DNA of 64,000 nt from Gnetum montanum (lineage: Eukaryota; Streptophyta; Gnetopsida; Gnetales; Gnetaceae): assembly GCA_015680685.1 (NCBI GenBank), contig MNCI01018932.1, positions 803,834 through 867,833 of the forward strand, read 5' to 3'. A program made the translations under genes and the position numbers. Under the pieces are notes generated by a model. The model was not told where the DNA came from. It ran no database searches and saw nothing but the letters and a program-made list of their open reading frames with translations. Every line of letters begins with the position of its first letter. Positions within the stretch are counted from its first letter, which is position 1. Below are positions 21,740 to 33,710 of the stretch, piece after piece.

Positions 21740-24575
21740 GTGGTGGAGGCTCTTGAGGCTCTAACAGATCTTTTCTATCTTCAGGCACATGCGATGATTA
21801 AGGTTGTTATGGCTATCTAGCTACTTTTGCAACTTTTGATGGCAAATAGAAAGCATCCAACAATGCTTTCATTTTTTTCTCCTTACTACTAGGATCGTGC
21901 ATGGTCCACGTAGCTTTGCCAATGTGGACTAGAATGGACACATCCGAAGGATAAGAAATTGGTGGTAATAGCTCCTTAGCATTGACAAACTAGGTAATGA
22001 ATTATTTATGTTTGATATTGAATGCCCTAACTATGTTTTTTAGCTCTTGCTAGTCATTCATTCTCTTAGCTAGGTTCTTGGCAATTGATTGTTGATTAGT
22101 GAATCGTGCCTTGAGAACTTTCAATTTAGTGTTTGCCATCTCAAGCTTTTGCGTGGTGTCCTTGTGGTGCTTGAACTTAGCCTCGTATAGCAAGTACAAG
22201 CTAGCCATCTATTTTTCAAGTTTTGATAGTAGTCATCTAGTAGTCAACATTGCTAGATTTGCATACTAGAGATTGGCCAATTCCATATATTCTATTATTT
22301 CTTTGATTTGCAACTCCTTCATATAGATTTCTACTTTGTTATAGGCATCTATCCCATCAATGATAGGTTGTCATACTTCTCTACCTTATTGGAGTTGTTG
22401 GAGGGCCTCATTTACTTTTGCCTTAGTCATTTGGATATTCTTCTCATTCACCTCCTTCTATAGGCCAACCTGGTCTCTATAGTGATTCTTGAATTTCTCA
22501 AATTTGAGAGCCTCATTCTTTCAAGTGATAATTTCAATAACAAATTTCTAGCATATGGCATGGACTTCCTACATAGGTAGATTGCAATTTTTTGCTATCA
22601 ATTTCCTCAATTCCATGTTTGATTTGGATAGTTGTCGTTGCTATTAATGAATAAATTCTTGCATTTGTTGTTTTTTTGCATAAACATTTCCTAGGTAATG
22701 GTTTTCTATTGTTAGCGTTTCATGTTTTTGGTGCATCTAAACAAAGTCCTTTTGAATTAAATAGGTCTCTACTTCAACCATAGATTGGTTAAAGATAGAC
22801 ATCACCATTCCCTCCTCAACTTATTTTAATCATTCTTGAAGCTACTGAAAAGTTTCATCTTTGGTTATTGTAGGGTTGAGGATTGCAGGGTCAATAAAGT
22901 GGACACATAATTTAGCAACCTTCATGTCCAAGTGTTGGTTTTATGCTTGAGTTAGTTCAAGTTACCCTTCCAAGATGATACATTTTTCCTTTGCCTCAAG
23001 CAACTCCAAATAGGTTGCAATAATTTTTTCCTAGAAAATGAAAGATGTCCAGAATTGAGTTCTTGATCCCCACTAGTCAGTCTAGCAACTCTTCATGTTG
23101 GATTGCACTTAATCTTCCACTGACAGTCCTTGTAAACATTTGCACATCTTGAAGTGTAGATATGTATGGTATAGACATTGTAGGTATGTTAAGTGCTTCT
23201 ATGATTTGGTCAACAACCACTTCTATAGCTATCTCTTATCATTGGTGCTGCATCACTAGTACAATTTCCACTTTACCCTCATCCAAGTGCATTGAAAAGA
23301 AGGCAACATTCCCAAAGATTTTTGGGAATAAATGGTGTTGAGATAGAGACATCCTCACCTCTCAAGCACTAGGTTTTGATCTTGTTTGCAGCTACATTCA
23401 TTGAGTTGAGAATATTGGACCACCTCCCTCCATCTAACTAATTGTTCAAGCCACCTCATTAAGGTGACTCATTACAAGTTGATATACAAATGGGTCTCCA
23501 CCACTCTTTTCTACTTGCTATTCCTACTTTCACAAGAGTTGTTCTTAGATGTCATATAAGTTCTTAATGGCTATGTGGGCCTTTGATGTTGTTTCTTGAG
23601 TGCATGGTGGAGGTGATGGTTGTTGATCCTCTTCCTTAGAACAGCAAGTGTCTTATCCTTCATAATTTTGGTCCAAGAGGCTATAACAATGTGCTTGATC
23701 ATGCCATTTGCATAGGAGATTATCCCTACCCTTTTTCAAAGTTTTTGAATAAGACATGGAAAAGACAAGGTTTTCCTTTCACGTTCATTTTGTTTGAAAT
23801 GATTTTCTATATCTAAATAAACTAATTATGGAAGGTTTGCTAAAACTTTTCTACTTAGAGTGGCACATGCTTTAGTTGAGAAGCCAGTTACCTTACTGGG
23901 CCTCATCATCAGAATGAGCTGACAGGCTACTATCTTGAAGTAGCTGGTGTGAGTGCACCAAACTCCTTATGGTTGACACTATAACATTACTAGGTCCACT
24001 TCTTTTTGGCCTCTGGGTTAGCTTGCATAGATAGCTCTACCAATTGTGTTCTAGAATCAAGCAACCCAAGAGGCTGCACGATGGCTTCAGCTAAGTAAAA
24101 TACCTAAATGTCCTTGATTTTCATGGTGGAACCTACCTGTCTATTAATCCAAAAGAGATATGTCTCTCTCATTTACCACTCCCCACTAGAAGTAATAATT
24201 GGCCACATGGAAGAGGTTTTCAATTATGTCTTGACCTTTGCTAGAACATGTTCTAGAAATGGCTTGAAGTTTCAATTTCTAAAGAACTAAGCATTGGACA
24301 TCATGAGGTCTAATTTTGTTGAGGTAGGCTTATGTTAGTGTGACTTCAAGTCTCAATATGGGCCCTAGTGCCTCACCTTGTTGTGATTATTCTATTGTAG
24401 CCTCTTCCTCAAGAATCTATCGAATAGATTCCACTTTGAGCTCCTCCCAAAGTGATCCCATTGCATGGGTTTCTTCTACTTGTTCCTGTGCTTGCTCTTG
24501 TTGGCCCCTTTCAGTTTTGGGTCATTTCTTCCTTAGTTGAGTTGGTCCTCCTTCCTGCAATCATTTTGTTCTTGA
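21740..24575 (-). pseudogene. Extra ORF of element D, coiled-coil protein downstream of pol
   Basis: Its downstream part aligns with the extra ORF of element F (22,100-22,330 against 27,200-27,420, sharing the segment read as YANLAML). The C-terminal half is predicted by eye as coiled coil: long Leu/Lys/Glu-rich runs with few Gly or Pro (for instance ANTKLKVLKARFTNQQ). The end reads GKATWTMHDPSSKEKKMKAL. The first part (23,700-24,575) has too many stops for a domain to be read. In plant Athila-type elements an ORF after pol is known and has been called envelope-like; that is the likeliest relative, though I see no signal peptide or membrane segment. Confidence 0.55.
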
Positions 24576-24817
24576 TGTCATCAATAATCACAACATGACC
24601 ATGAGTTAGCAATTATTGTGTAACATGAAATAATTGGGATACCTTATCTCGTTAGGAAGGTTACACCTAACTAAGTTATGATTATGGCTAATTTGATCAA
24701 TTTTAATCATTAGTTGATTTGCATCTTAATATTAATAAATGATTTTAGTCGCACCATAGGATGTTTGAAGGGTCAAACTCTCAAAAAGTGATGGTTTAAT
24801 ATCATTATATTCCTTAA
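24576..24817 (-). other. Spacer of element D left of element E
   Basis: Noncoding, AT-rich, continuous with 51,411-53,100 once E is removed. Confidence 0.5.
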
Positions 24818-24822
24818 TTTAA
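24818..24822. repeat. Target-site duplication of element E, left copy
   Basis: tttaa; the right copy cttaa is at 51,406-51,410. One C/T difference. Confidence 0.65.
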
Positions 24823-25782
24823 CATCCAAAAATGTTGGTGGCTAGAACATCGAGAGGTCCACAAGTGTACAAACTAACCTCAAATTTGTGTGAGGGCCAT
24901 GTTGGCTGAAACAAAAATGAGGTGCCCAAATGGTCTAGTTGATCAAAAAGGGACTTATATGATGTAACAATAATCATTTGTAAATGAAGTTTCTAGTGAG
25001 CCTCATGCAAGAGTTGGGACAATGATCAAGAAAAAAATGTAATGTAACATGAATATGTAAATGTGTATTGATAGTAGAAGAAAGAACAAAGGTAAATGCT
25101 AAGAAACTTGAAACAAATGTTGAGAATATAGAACCAGAGTTCAAGGGTGGAGAAATGCACTGCCTAAAGATCAGGGCATGCAACGTTTAATTGAATAATT
25201 TTTGAAGCTAGTACACAACATTAGATATGCACAATGCTAGTGTAGCGGTGTAGTCATAGTCTTTGGGACATCATGGATGTGGTGCTGGTAGCTACAAAGG
25301 AGGCTAGACCTAGCGGGTTGATCGTTATCACACTATGTGGATGTAAGGAAGATTGTGTCACGGTACTTAGCCAATTGTCAAGCTTGGGTGCTCAAGTGTG
25401 AGAGTGATGAAGATGCTAAGAGTGCAATAATGCTTGATGCTTAAAACGATTTTGCCGACCAAACTCTAAAATGCTAATTATTGGGGTGTTTGTAGGGCTA
25501 GGGTAGACATGAGATGTGAATTGGATGCCACATGGCCTAGGTCCCATGTAGCATGGGCATGGACAAGTCACGTTCACATGTTATGCTCAAAACGTCAAGC
25601 TCAAAGTGTTATGCTCTGTGGGATAGGAATAGGGACTCAGAAACTACCAAACTATGACCATACCTCCTAGACTACATGTGTCAAAGTTTGAAGGATCATC
25701 ATGTACCTACAAACAATGCCAAGAAAATGCAACTTGGAGTCTACACTTTAGGACTACATCTTCCCCCTCTTCCGAGTAGGGT
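24823..25782 (-). repeat. 3' LTR of element E, left part
   Basis: It matches 49,515-50,487, from the terminal CATCCAAAAATGTTGGTGG (TGTCTGAAAATGTTGGTGG in the partner) to CTTCCGAGTAGGGT, where element F enters. The edge bases differ only by C/T and G/A changes. Confidence 0.85.
25778..25782. repeat. Target-site duplication of element F, left copy
   Basis: agggt, repeated perfectly at 34,596-34,600. Confidence 0.9.
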
Positions 25783-26674
25783 TGATGAGTGGCGAGGTAT
25801 CCCTACACTCAACCATATGAATACAAGCGTTTATGCATGATCCGATCAAACTTTGCAAATGGGCTCGTTGTGGTATCTAGATAGTTACTCATTGATTGTA
25901 GTTTGCTATCTTCCCACTTGAACTAGTATTTATGTTGTCACATATGGTTTAGTGTAGAGTGAGGTGTATGATATGGTTTTAAACTAGTGCTACTTCTAGA
26001 GGCAATGGAAAATAACTTTAATTGGACAAAGGAGAAGAGAGAGAGAGAGAATCTAACTATGAGTAAATGGGAGGAAAGAATCTAAGCTAGCCTAAATGTG
26101 ATGAGTATTCATTCCTTAATCATCCATACACATCTTGGACCTCAAGTACCACTACCACTGGGATTACCAAGTGCATGTCCTAGGTACGCTACTGGGTTAC
26201 CAAGTAGTCACACTTAAATGCTCGTGGTTAAGTTGTACTCATTCCACAATTAATAATAGGGATAGGAAATGAGGGTGAGAGATAATAATTATGAAAGCAA
26301 TAAATAATAATTAAACAACTAAAACTAAGTGAATGCTACAATGATGAAGTAATATTGATCTTTATTTTTGGTCATGTGCGTGTCCAAGTACGTCACACTC
26401 GAATAAAGGTGTCGTACAATTACAATCACCACACGACGGGCATGCACTAGGAGAAAAGGTTGAGAAGAACTAACAAATGATTGAAAAATTAACTAACTAG
26501 GAACTAATTCCTAATTGACTTTCCTATGTGCCCACATGTGTATTTATAGGTCCACACATGAGTCACGAGATCGTGTATCTGATATCATTATTTAGATCAT
26601 GATATCGCATACCCGATATTGTGGATCTGATATCACGGGTATGATATCGAAGCTTGACAAATCATGGTTCATCA
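25783..26674 (-). repeat. 3' LTR of element F
   Basis: 892 bases, from TGATGAGTGG to GGTTCATCA (inverted ends TGATGA/TCATCA), partner of 33,711-34,595. The minus-strand TATAAATA is at 26,541-26,548 and the GATATC cluster at 26,581-26,650. A short GA repeat lies at about 26,034-26,049. Confidence 0.9.
26541..26650 (-). promoter_or_regulatory. GATATC-type motif cluster and TATA box, element F 3' LTR
   Basis: On the minus strand five GATATC-like hexamers precede TATAAATA by about 33 bases. The central block is copied inside the element at 30,111-30,150. Confidence 0.65.
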
Positions 26675-26686
26675 TACCCCCATGAC
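26675..26686 (-). promoter_or_regulatory. Polypurine tract of element F
   Basis: GTCATGGGGGTA on the minus strand, adjacent to the 3' LTR and identical to 14,341-14,352 of element C. Confidence 0.75.
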
Positions 26687-26841
26687 TAAATGAAAAATTT
26701 TCCTCGAGTTAAACAAAATGAGAACAAGCCCAATTAATTACATAGTGGATAGGTAAGGGATTATGGACTGACTAGGAATTTATTCATGCCTTACTGGGGA
26801 ATTGAATACAACAAAATTGGGACATGAACATAAAATTTCAA

Positions 26842-29575
26842 TTACAAAATTTTATTGGAACTCATGTGGTTCTAAGTGGTAGTGGCTCCTCCATGGGTTA
26901 CTTCCCCCTTGTCTTGTGCTCTAGATTCTGGGATTTGGTGGGTCTAAAGGAGTGCCTGGAGATTTTCCTCTTTAGTTTAGGGGTCCTATGGTATCCATGC
27001 TAATGCTCCAATGTTTGACAGAGTTGGCACTTCCAATAGACATGGCAATTGTGGGAACATCTGATTTGCCTTGATGTACCAGGCTGCAAATAGTTGTTGT
27101 TCCTTCTCATAGGCTCTCTCTTTGTTCTTGTAGTCCTGGTAATCAATAAGCCATTGAGCCAAGTCTGCCATGACATCTTCCTACCCTTGGTAGTTGGCCT
27201 TAACCACCTCTAACTTAAAATTTGCAACTCCTAACCTTTGCAATGTTTTCTTATGCTTTGCAAATTCAATTTCATATTTGGCATAGGTGGTAGCTACCTT
27301 CTTCTCCAACTTTGTTCTCAAGTGTCCTAATATTAACATGGCTAAATTAGCATACTACAGGTTTGCCAATTCCATGTACTCTATAAGATCCTGTACCTAC
27401 AAGTCCTAGCCTTTTAGCTTTACTTGGTGGATGAATGCATATGTTTCCAGTATGGCTTGAGCACTGAAGGTATTAATGTGGGCCTTGGCCATATAGATTT
27501 ATTTCTCAATGGCTTGCTTGTACATCCCCACCTAGTCTTTGAAGTGTTCTTTTAACTTTTCATGTTGCTTGGCCTTATTTTTCCATGGACTTGTTTCAAT
27601 GGCCATCTTCTGATGGATTGCACGTACCTCCTCCATTGAGAGGGTTTGATTCTCTTTGGCCAAGTGATTCATGTCCTGGTTGACCCTGACTAATTATTCT
27701 CATAGTTGCTAAAAATTTTCTTTGAGAACATTATTTTGTTTCTCCACAGTGGTCAACCAAAGATTGTCCATGACAAGCTATTCATTCTCTTCTTGTAAGC
27801 CCTTGAGTGCTTTGGCGTGCATGTATGTTTGCATTTGTGCCTTAGAAGCATCCCAATTGACCTTCTCTTTCTTCTCTACCACCTTTTTATTATTTACCAC
27901 TAATTTATTAATTTTCTTGGTTCTAAAAGATTCCAGTTGGTCTGTACCATGACCAACTCCGCATGCCTAGCCCTGATCTATACCATGAACAACTTTCCCT
28001 TGGTAGAGATGAGGTCTAATTGAGTTGTTGTGACATATTGCTAGATTTTGAAAAAGGACATTATTACTTTTCCTATCTGCAGCAACCAATCAATGACATC
28101 ATCATGCTCCACAGGAGTCATTGAGGGATCGGCCAGAGTTTGAGCATTGCGTGCTATTGTGAAATCCATCGGTGGCACAACAGGGACATTGAAATACTCT
28201 TTGATGTGGTCTGTGACCACTTCTATAGCTCCCACTACATCTTGGTGTTTCATGACCACTACTGTGGTCCATTCATCAATTTGTAATTGCACCTAGAAAG
28301 ATGCAGCATTCCTTGAAATCTATTGTGACCAATGTGTCTCCCCTTCTCCTATTTGAATGGAGACCTCACCTCGTCTATGATCTATAGAAATTGTGGATTG
28401 TACAGTGTCGTCAATGGCTTGGAAGATATTGGCATCATCACAACTTCCCCAACTGATCATCTTAGCAATGACCCTAAGATGGCTTATTGACAGTCAATAA
28501 TCCTATGGCAGTGGTGGTAGTTGGTCTCGTTGGCTCATGCTAGGCCCTGCTTCTCATTGTTGATGGGGCCTTATGCTTAGGAGTTGGCTAGGCTCTATAG
28601 TTTGAGTTGCAATGGGCCCCATCATCTGTTCTTGTTTTGGCTCCAGTGTCTTACTAGCACCTTTCCTTGGGCTGGTGGCTTCAGCAATTCAGCGAACGAA
28701 GCATTTTGGGCTTTTATAGGGACATCATTGGTGTACCCTAGAATTATAGCATATTTTCATAGCTTCCTAATGAGATAGGAGAAGAGAAATGTAAACTTCC
28801 CTATCTTGCATTTCTCAAATCACCTTAGAATCTCCATAAGGTATAAGTGGGGTAAGTTAGTATTAACCTTGCCCATCAATATAGCACTTCCTCTGGTTGC
28901 ATACATGGAGATTCTGTTCAATCCTTTTATGGGGAAGATGTGATAAGTACCAATCTTGAAATATATTCTTTCTTCTAACATTAATTCTCCATATGTCTTA
29001 TATTCCTTTTCATATTCCCTTTTCAACCAAATTTTTCATGCATCAACATCAGAGCGAGTGGGTAGGTGAGAAACATTTGGTCCTATATTCGGAAGATTCA
29101 ATACTTTCAAAATGGCCTCGGTGAAAAAATCTACAGACACACCACCGATGTCAACTATGGTACCTTCTTCTTTGTTGTTCCAAAATTGGTACATCTCTCC
29201 TAAGTACTAGGCACCACTTCCATAGAGGATAGGCCATAATGGGGACCCTTTAAGCTGGTCCCTAATAACTTTAGGAGCGAACTCCACAAAAGGTCCAAAT
29301 TTTAGTTCCACAATCACAGTTGCTAATGACAACATTTCATGGAATACCTACATGCATTCTAGGGAGAACATGAGATGTTGTCCTTGTTCAGGTGCTTCAA
29401 CTATTCCTCCTTTCACCTATCCTGATTGCACAGTAGTAGGAGGCTCTTGATGAATGTTGAATGATTGTGCCTCTTGCTCTACACATTCCTCAAGAGACAC
29501 TTGGTCTTTGCCTCTCCTTGGTCATTTGGACACACCTTGGGAGGGTCCTCCTTGCTGTCCACATTTAGGGGCCAT
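26842..29575 (-). pseudogene. Extra ORF of element F: conserved N-terminal domain plus long coiled coil
   Basis: ATG at 29,573-29,575 starts MAPKCGQQGGPSQGVSK. The first third contains FAPKVIRDQLKGSPLWPILY and VDIGGVSVDFFTEAILKVLN, followed by LPNIGPN. This pattern resembles the 'putative plant transposon protein' domain found in ORFs of Athila-like elements, in which a VRG-V-F-AI-LL-LP signature recurs. Then come KTYGELMLEERIYFKIGTYH (28,820-29,026), a piece at 28,041-28,292, and a coiled coil of about 350 residues, best kept at 26,986-27,171 (YKNKERAYEKEQQLFAAWY). The last codons lead to TAA at 26,842. The span is not a multiple of three, so at least one indel is present. Stops are mainly TAG and TGA. 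No signal peptide or membrane segment is visible, so an envelope role is unproven. Confidence 0.65.
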
Positions 29576-30069
29576 CTGTAATCACATGGGGTTGATTATT
29601 AGTAAGGCTTCTTACAAAATTTGATTTATACCTCACTTTTTACCTTTAATGGGTACGTTTCTTATTTCGTGTGATTTCAAGTTAGGAAACTTTATGAAAA
29701 TGTCCCCTAAAAGTTTGATCTTGGGTCTAATTTGATTAGGTGGCTTCAAATTTAACTCTCCTGGTATGGGCGAAGAAGTAAAATTGATTTTGGCAACATG
29801 TTTAACATTTTGATGGTCAATTACCCTTTATATTATCCTTCGAGCAATGATGAATTTTGGAAAATTTATGCACAACTGAGAGTGTAACCTTCCCCCATGA
29901 ATAAGCTGAACACTCTAGGGTCAGATAGGTTTGATTAGAATGGAAATCGGAGCACTAACGATTAAGTTAGGGCTATTCGATTAGAGGCACACAAGTTAGC
30001 AAGTTCGTGGAGAAAATTTGAAAAACTCCCCCTATGTGAATAGTTGAAAATGATGTTGACATGCACCAA

Positions 30070-30087
30070 GGGGGGGGGGGAGGGGGG
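30070..30087 (-). repeat. Polypyrimidine tract ahead of the extra ORF
   Basis: Plus strand: eleven G, one A, six G. On the transcript strand this is a C-rich tract 7 to 24 bases below the TATATATA box at 30,094-30,101. Confidence 0.6.
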
Positions 30088-30093
30088 ATTCCA

Positions 30094-30185
30094 TATATAT
30101 AGTTTTCGTTGATGCGATATTGCATTCCTGATATTGTGGCCTTGATATCGCATTCAACCAAATATCAAGTACTCGATATTATGGC
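30094..30185 (-). promoter_or_regulatory. Internal copy of the LTR promoter module in element F
   Basis: On the minus strand GATATC/AATATC motifs are followed by TATATATA at 30,094-30,101. The block at 30,111-30,150 aligns with 26,601-26,639 of the LTR: both carry a GATATT/GATATC, then GCAT, then GATATTGTGG, then TGATATC at the same spacing (about 8 mismatches in 36 by eye). The module lies about 520 bases upstream of the ATG of the extra ORF and points towards it. It looks like a displaced U3 fragment able to drive that ORF. Confidence 0.6.
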
Positions 30186-31552
30186 CTATTTAAAATAGGG
30201 TACTTAATAAAATTGAAAAATTTGTGAAATTATAAGGCCAAAAATGAAGGATTTGAGGTTAATTTGAGAGGTTCAGGGTAACATGGAATAGACTAGAAGG
30301 CACAAAAGGTATAATGGGGTAGAATTTGGAAATAAAATTCATGAATAGGATGAGGAGAAAGGACATGTGTTGGTACATAGGAACGTTTGAATTAGAGGGA
30401 TGATAAGGGAAAGAATAATGTTGGCCATAAAGTGCTCAGAGGGTATAACATGATGTGGCAATGTGAAAAAAGTACAAATTACAAAATTCACGTAAGTGGA
30501 TCCTCCCCAAAGTAGGTTCCAACCTATAATGCCCTTGTGTAACCACCTTGAAAATGTCCGTAGGCACTAAAAGGGTTAAATGTAATCTACACTGATATAA
30601 CAAAACACACACATGTTGATACCACTGTGATGAGATATGAATTCAATGCTATAAAAGATACAAGTGAAAATTACATGGACATCGAGATGAGGTGAATTGT
30701 AGAAGGGATTGTAGAGATTGGGACATGAGGTAACTGACTAGGGAACAATGAATCTTAAGTGTAGGGCATGATTAATGTGTCATTAGCTTGTCACTCCAAA
30801 AACAAGACCAAGTCCATCCTCCGATTAGTGACATCACATTGCTTCATTCAATGATGGACAACCATAAGAGCATCATGATAGCAAGGCATACAATCACTTA
30901 GCATTTTGTTCAAGGAAGGAGTGATTTGGAATTTGATTGCAACACATTTGTTTTTGTCTAGCCGGTTTGGCACACTTTCTATTTTTTTCTTGATGTGTAA
31001 TCTAGAGAAGCTACCAACCTTCAGGCATGGGTGGATGTCTTTCTAGTGGAACCCCCCTAGAATACCATTGGGTTTCTTTATTGGGTGCCTTTAATACTCT
31101 TTCTTCCATTTTTTGTTAGATCTACAAGGATCTTAGTATACCTAGGCTGCATGGTAACTCCTACAGATGTCACCAAAGAGAATCCACAAGTCCCCTTGAT
31201 GTCACACCTTGGCCATCCCCTCTTGTTCCATCCTTCTTCGCTCTGGGTATAATGAGCACAAAATTACTTTAAGTTTTAATGATGTCAAGAATATCATTGT
31301 ACCTAGAGTAGAACCTCTTATTAATAGAATGGTTGGGTGGATGTGATGGGCTTGTTGTCCAAATAATTAGGTACTTGACAGTTGATAGCAAAGAATAACA
31401 CCTTAACCAATGAGTCACATGAGTGCTTTATTCATAGATGAGATTACTCATAAAAAGATAAAAAGATAAAAAAATAAATTGAAAGATGAAAAACTGGAAA
31501 ACAAAAAATTGTAAAATTGAAGAAAATGAAAAACATTTATTAATTTTGTTTG

Positions 31553-33577
31553 TTAGAATGGGGCATATCCCCTATAACTAGAATTTTGATGATAGAGAGA
31601 ATTAATACATGGAAGGGTTGGATCCATGCATTTTGGAAATATTGGGACTTGGTCATATCCAAACCACTGGGTGTCTTTTGATGTCATGGTTGGAATGTAC
31701 CAAAATTGGGGTGCACACACTGTATTAAAGTTGACATAGTGGGGCAAGTTAGAAGATGAGTTTAATTGATATGGAGTTGACCCACTATGACACCCTTGAC
31801 CATAAGATGGTATGCAAGGATCGATATGTCTTCCTACATGGCTATATTCATTAGGCGACATAGTTGTTGGAGTTTTGATTGGTGGCCCTAATAAGGTAAC
31901 ATGAGGTGTTGGATTTGAGAAGAAGGATGCACCATAGTGTTGAACTTGTGTGGAGTGGGAGGATGCAGTGGTCTCAAAACTGTGTGGTCCCTTCCTACGG
32001 TCATGTCTAAAGAAGTGATGCCTTCGATGTTGTGGAGGGTTTCCACTACTGTTGATAGTAGTAGCACAAGTAATGTTTGTGGGTTGATACTATGGTGCAA
32101 ACCCTTTTGGTACTATTAGTGGCGATGTAGAAGGAAATAAAGGATGAGAATATTGAATTTGAGGAGAAGTGTAAGGCACATTTGGTGGTGATTTTTTTGG
32201 AGAGATCATGGGTTGATAGTAGTTAGGAGAATGAAAATAATGTGGTGAGATAGAGGATTTTGACCTATTTGGGAAAACATGATGCTAAACCTGATAAGCA
32301 CTTGTGTTCAAATGATATGAAGGATGTGACCAGTTTGAGGGTGGCCTCTCCCACAACTAGGATTTTTGCCATTGTGATTGAACACAGTATTTTTGTATGA
32401 ACTTTGGATGTAACATTCTTTCCCAATACTCATGTAGATGTGAAAATATTAGGCATTGACCTTTGGGGTTATTGTATAGGAAAACATTACATTGATACAT
32501 TGAGTTCTTATTCTCTTCAATCCTTCTTTCTGATTGTCTAAGGGTGTTCTATCTTGCTTCTTAGTTCATCATGGTTCTACCTCTAATAGTGTTGGTATAT
32601 TCTCCACATTTTTCATGCATCCATTCCATCATCTTATTGATCTTTGCCTCAATTTCATCTAGTGATTGTAGTACTGGAAAAGATGATTCCACCTCCTTGA
32701 GGTGAGTGGATTTCTCCTCTTCATGATGATGGACCTTTGTTAATTTGAGATTTTGGTCCCATTGAGAGCTTTCAACATTCTCCCATTTAGCCATTTCTCC
32801 TTCTTCTTTTGCTAATTGCTTAATAAGCTCCTAGAATTGGTGGGTTCATAGCTCATATAGTTGACCTTGAGCATACATCCCTAGGGTCTCCCTTGTTTCA
32901 TTACAGAGCCCATCCATGATGTGATACATTAGCCTTTCCTCAGAGAATCCATGGTGTGGGAAATTGTTTAACAATGAATAGTATCTTTCTAAGGCCATGT
33001 CGAAGGGTTTATGTTTCCCTTGTTTCCATTCTTGGATTTGTCTCTTCAAGGCTGACACTCTTGCATAGGTTTGATATCTTTCATTAAATAGTTCTACCAT
33101 TGTCGGCCAACATCAAATTGATTTTGGTCTTAAGGACCTGTACCATACTTTTTCTTGGCCAACGAGTTTTGTAGGAAAGAGCTTAAGTTTTTTCTATCCA
33201 TTATCAATATTTTTCCATACATAGGCATCATGGTAGGCTTGTAAATGATGTTGTAGATCTAAATCATAGCCTTCTAAAAATTTGAGAAAGTTATTTAAAT
33301 CAAGCTTGGGTAGACAACTTTCCTTACGATGCTTGCAAGATATTCTAATAGCCTCTTGTATATGCACTAGGCTCCTAGTGGCGAGTAAGGGTTCATCATC
33401 ACTAGGTAGATTATGAGTTTGTAAGTTGGAACAATGTTGTCTTTGTTTATGTACATAGGAGACCCATACATCAGATTGAGTACACCAAACTTCGTCTTCA
33501 TCATCGTATAATTCGTTGGTTCTTCAATGAATTTCCTTACTGGTTGTTGCATTATCATAGTCTTGTGAGAGAGACAT
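31553..33577 (-). pseudogene. Gag of element F
   Basis: ATG at 33,575-33,577 starts MSLSQDYDNATTSKEIH. The gag core follows, with LDLNNFLKFLEGYDLDLQHH, then MVELFNERYQTYARVSALKR (open 32,846-33,100), FSEERLMYHIMDGLCNETRE and LGMYAQGQLYEL. After it come a charged stretch (32,561-32,794, with LQSLDEIEAKINKMMEWMHE) and a Pro/Ser/Tyr/His-rich tail ending FQ-less at TAA 31,553-31,555 (open 31,553-31,861). Most interruptions of this frame fall at TGA where elements C or D show Arg, and TAG where Gln fits, so few frameshifts are needed. It is the best-preserved gag of the window. No CCHC knuckle seen. Confidence 0.8.
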
Positions 33578-33690
33578 TGTTGTGAATCATGTGTGACTTA
33601 ATTGAAATTAATTTTTTTTCTAAAAGATATATCGTGAATACTTTGTTACAGTGATATTGTATGATGTAACTAATCTAAATAACTAGCACT

Positions 33691-33709
33691 GTCCCTGACA
33701 ATGGTGCCA
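33691..33709 (-). promoter_or_regulatory. Primer-binding site of element F (tRNA-Asp type)
   Basis: Minus strand TGGCACCATTGTCAGGGAC, one base from the LTR. Differences from the tRNA-Asp complement are C/T or G/A. Confidence 0.82.
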
Positions 33710-33710
33710 A

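Larger units (their letters stand above)
29576..31552 (-). other. Noncoding spacer of element F
   Basis: It follows gag directly, starting with an A/T-rich stretch (31,440-31,550 on plus) that matches the T-rich tail after integrase in C (12,360-12,560) and the A-rich tail in D (52,735-52,960). The part around 30,480-30,560 matches D near 51,985-52,040. It therefore equals the post-integrase tail, joined to gag by loss of the whole pol. Confidence 0.6.

Noticed and set aside
26842-29575. Calling the extra ORF an envelope gene
   Set aside because: No signal peptide, furin-like site or membrane anchor can be seen; the position after pol alone does not show an envelope function.
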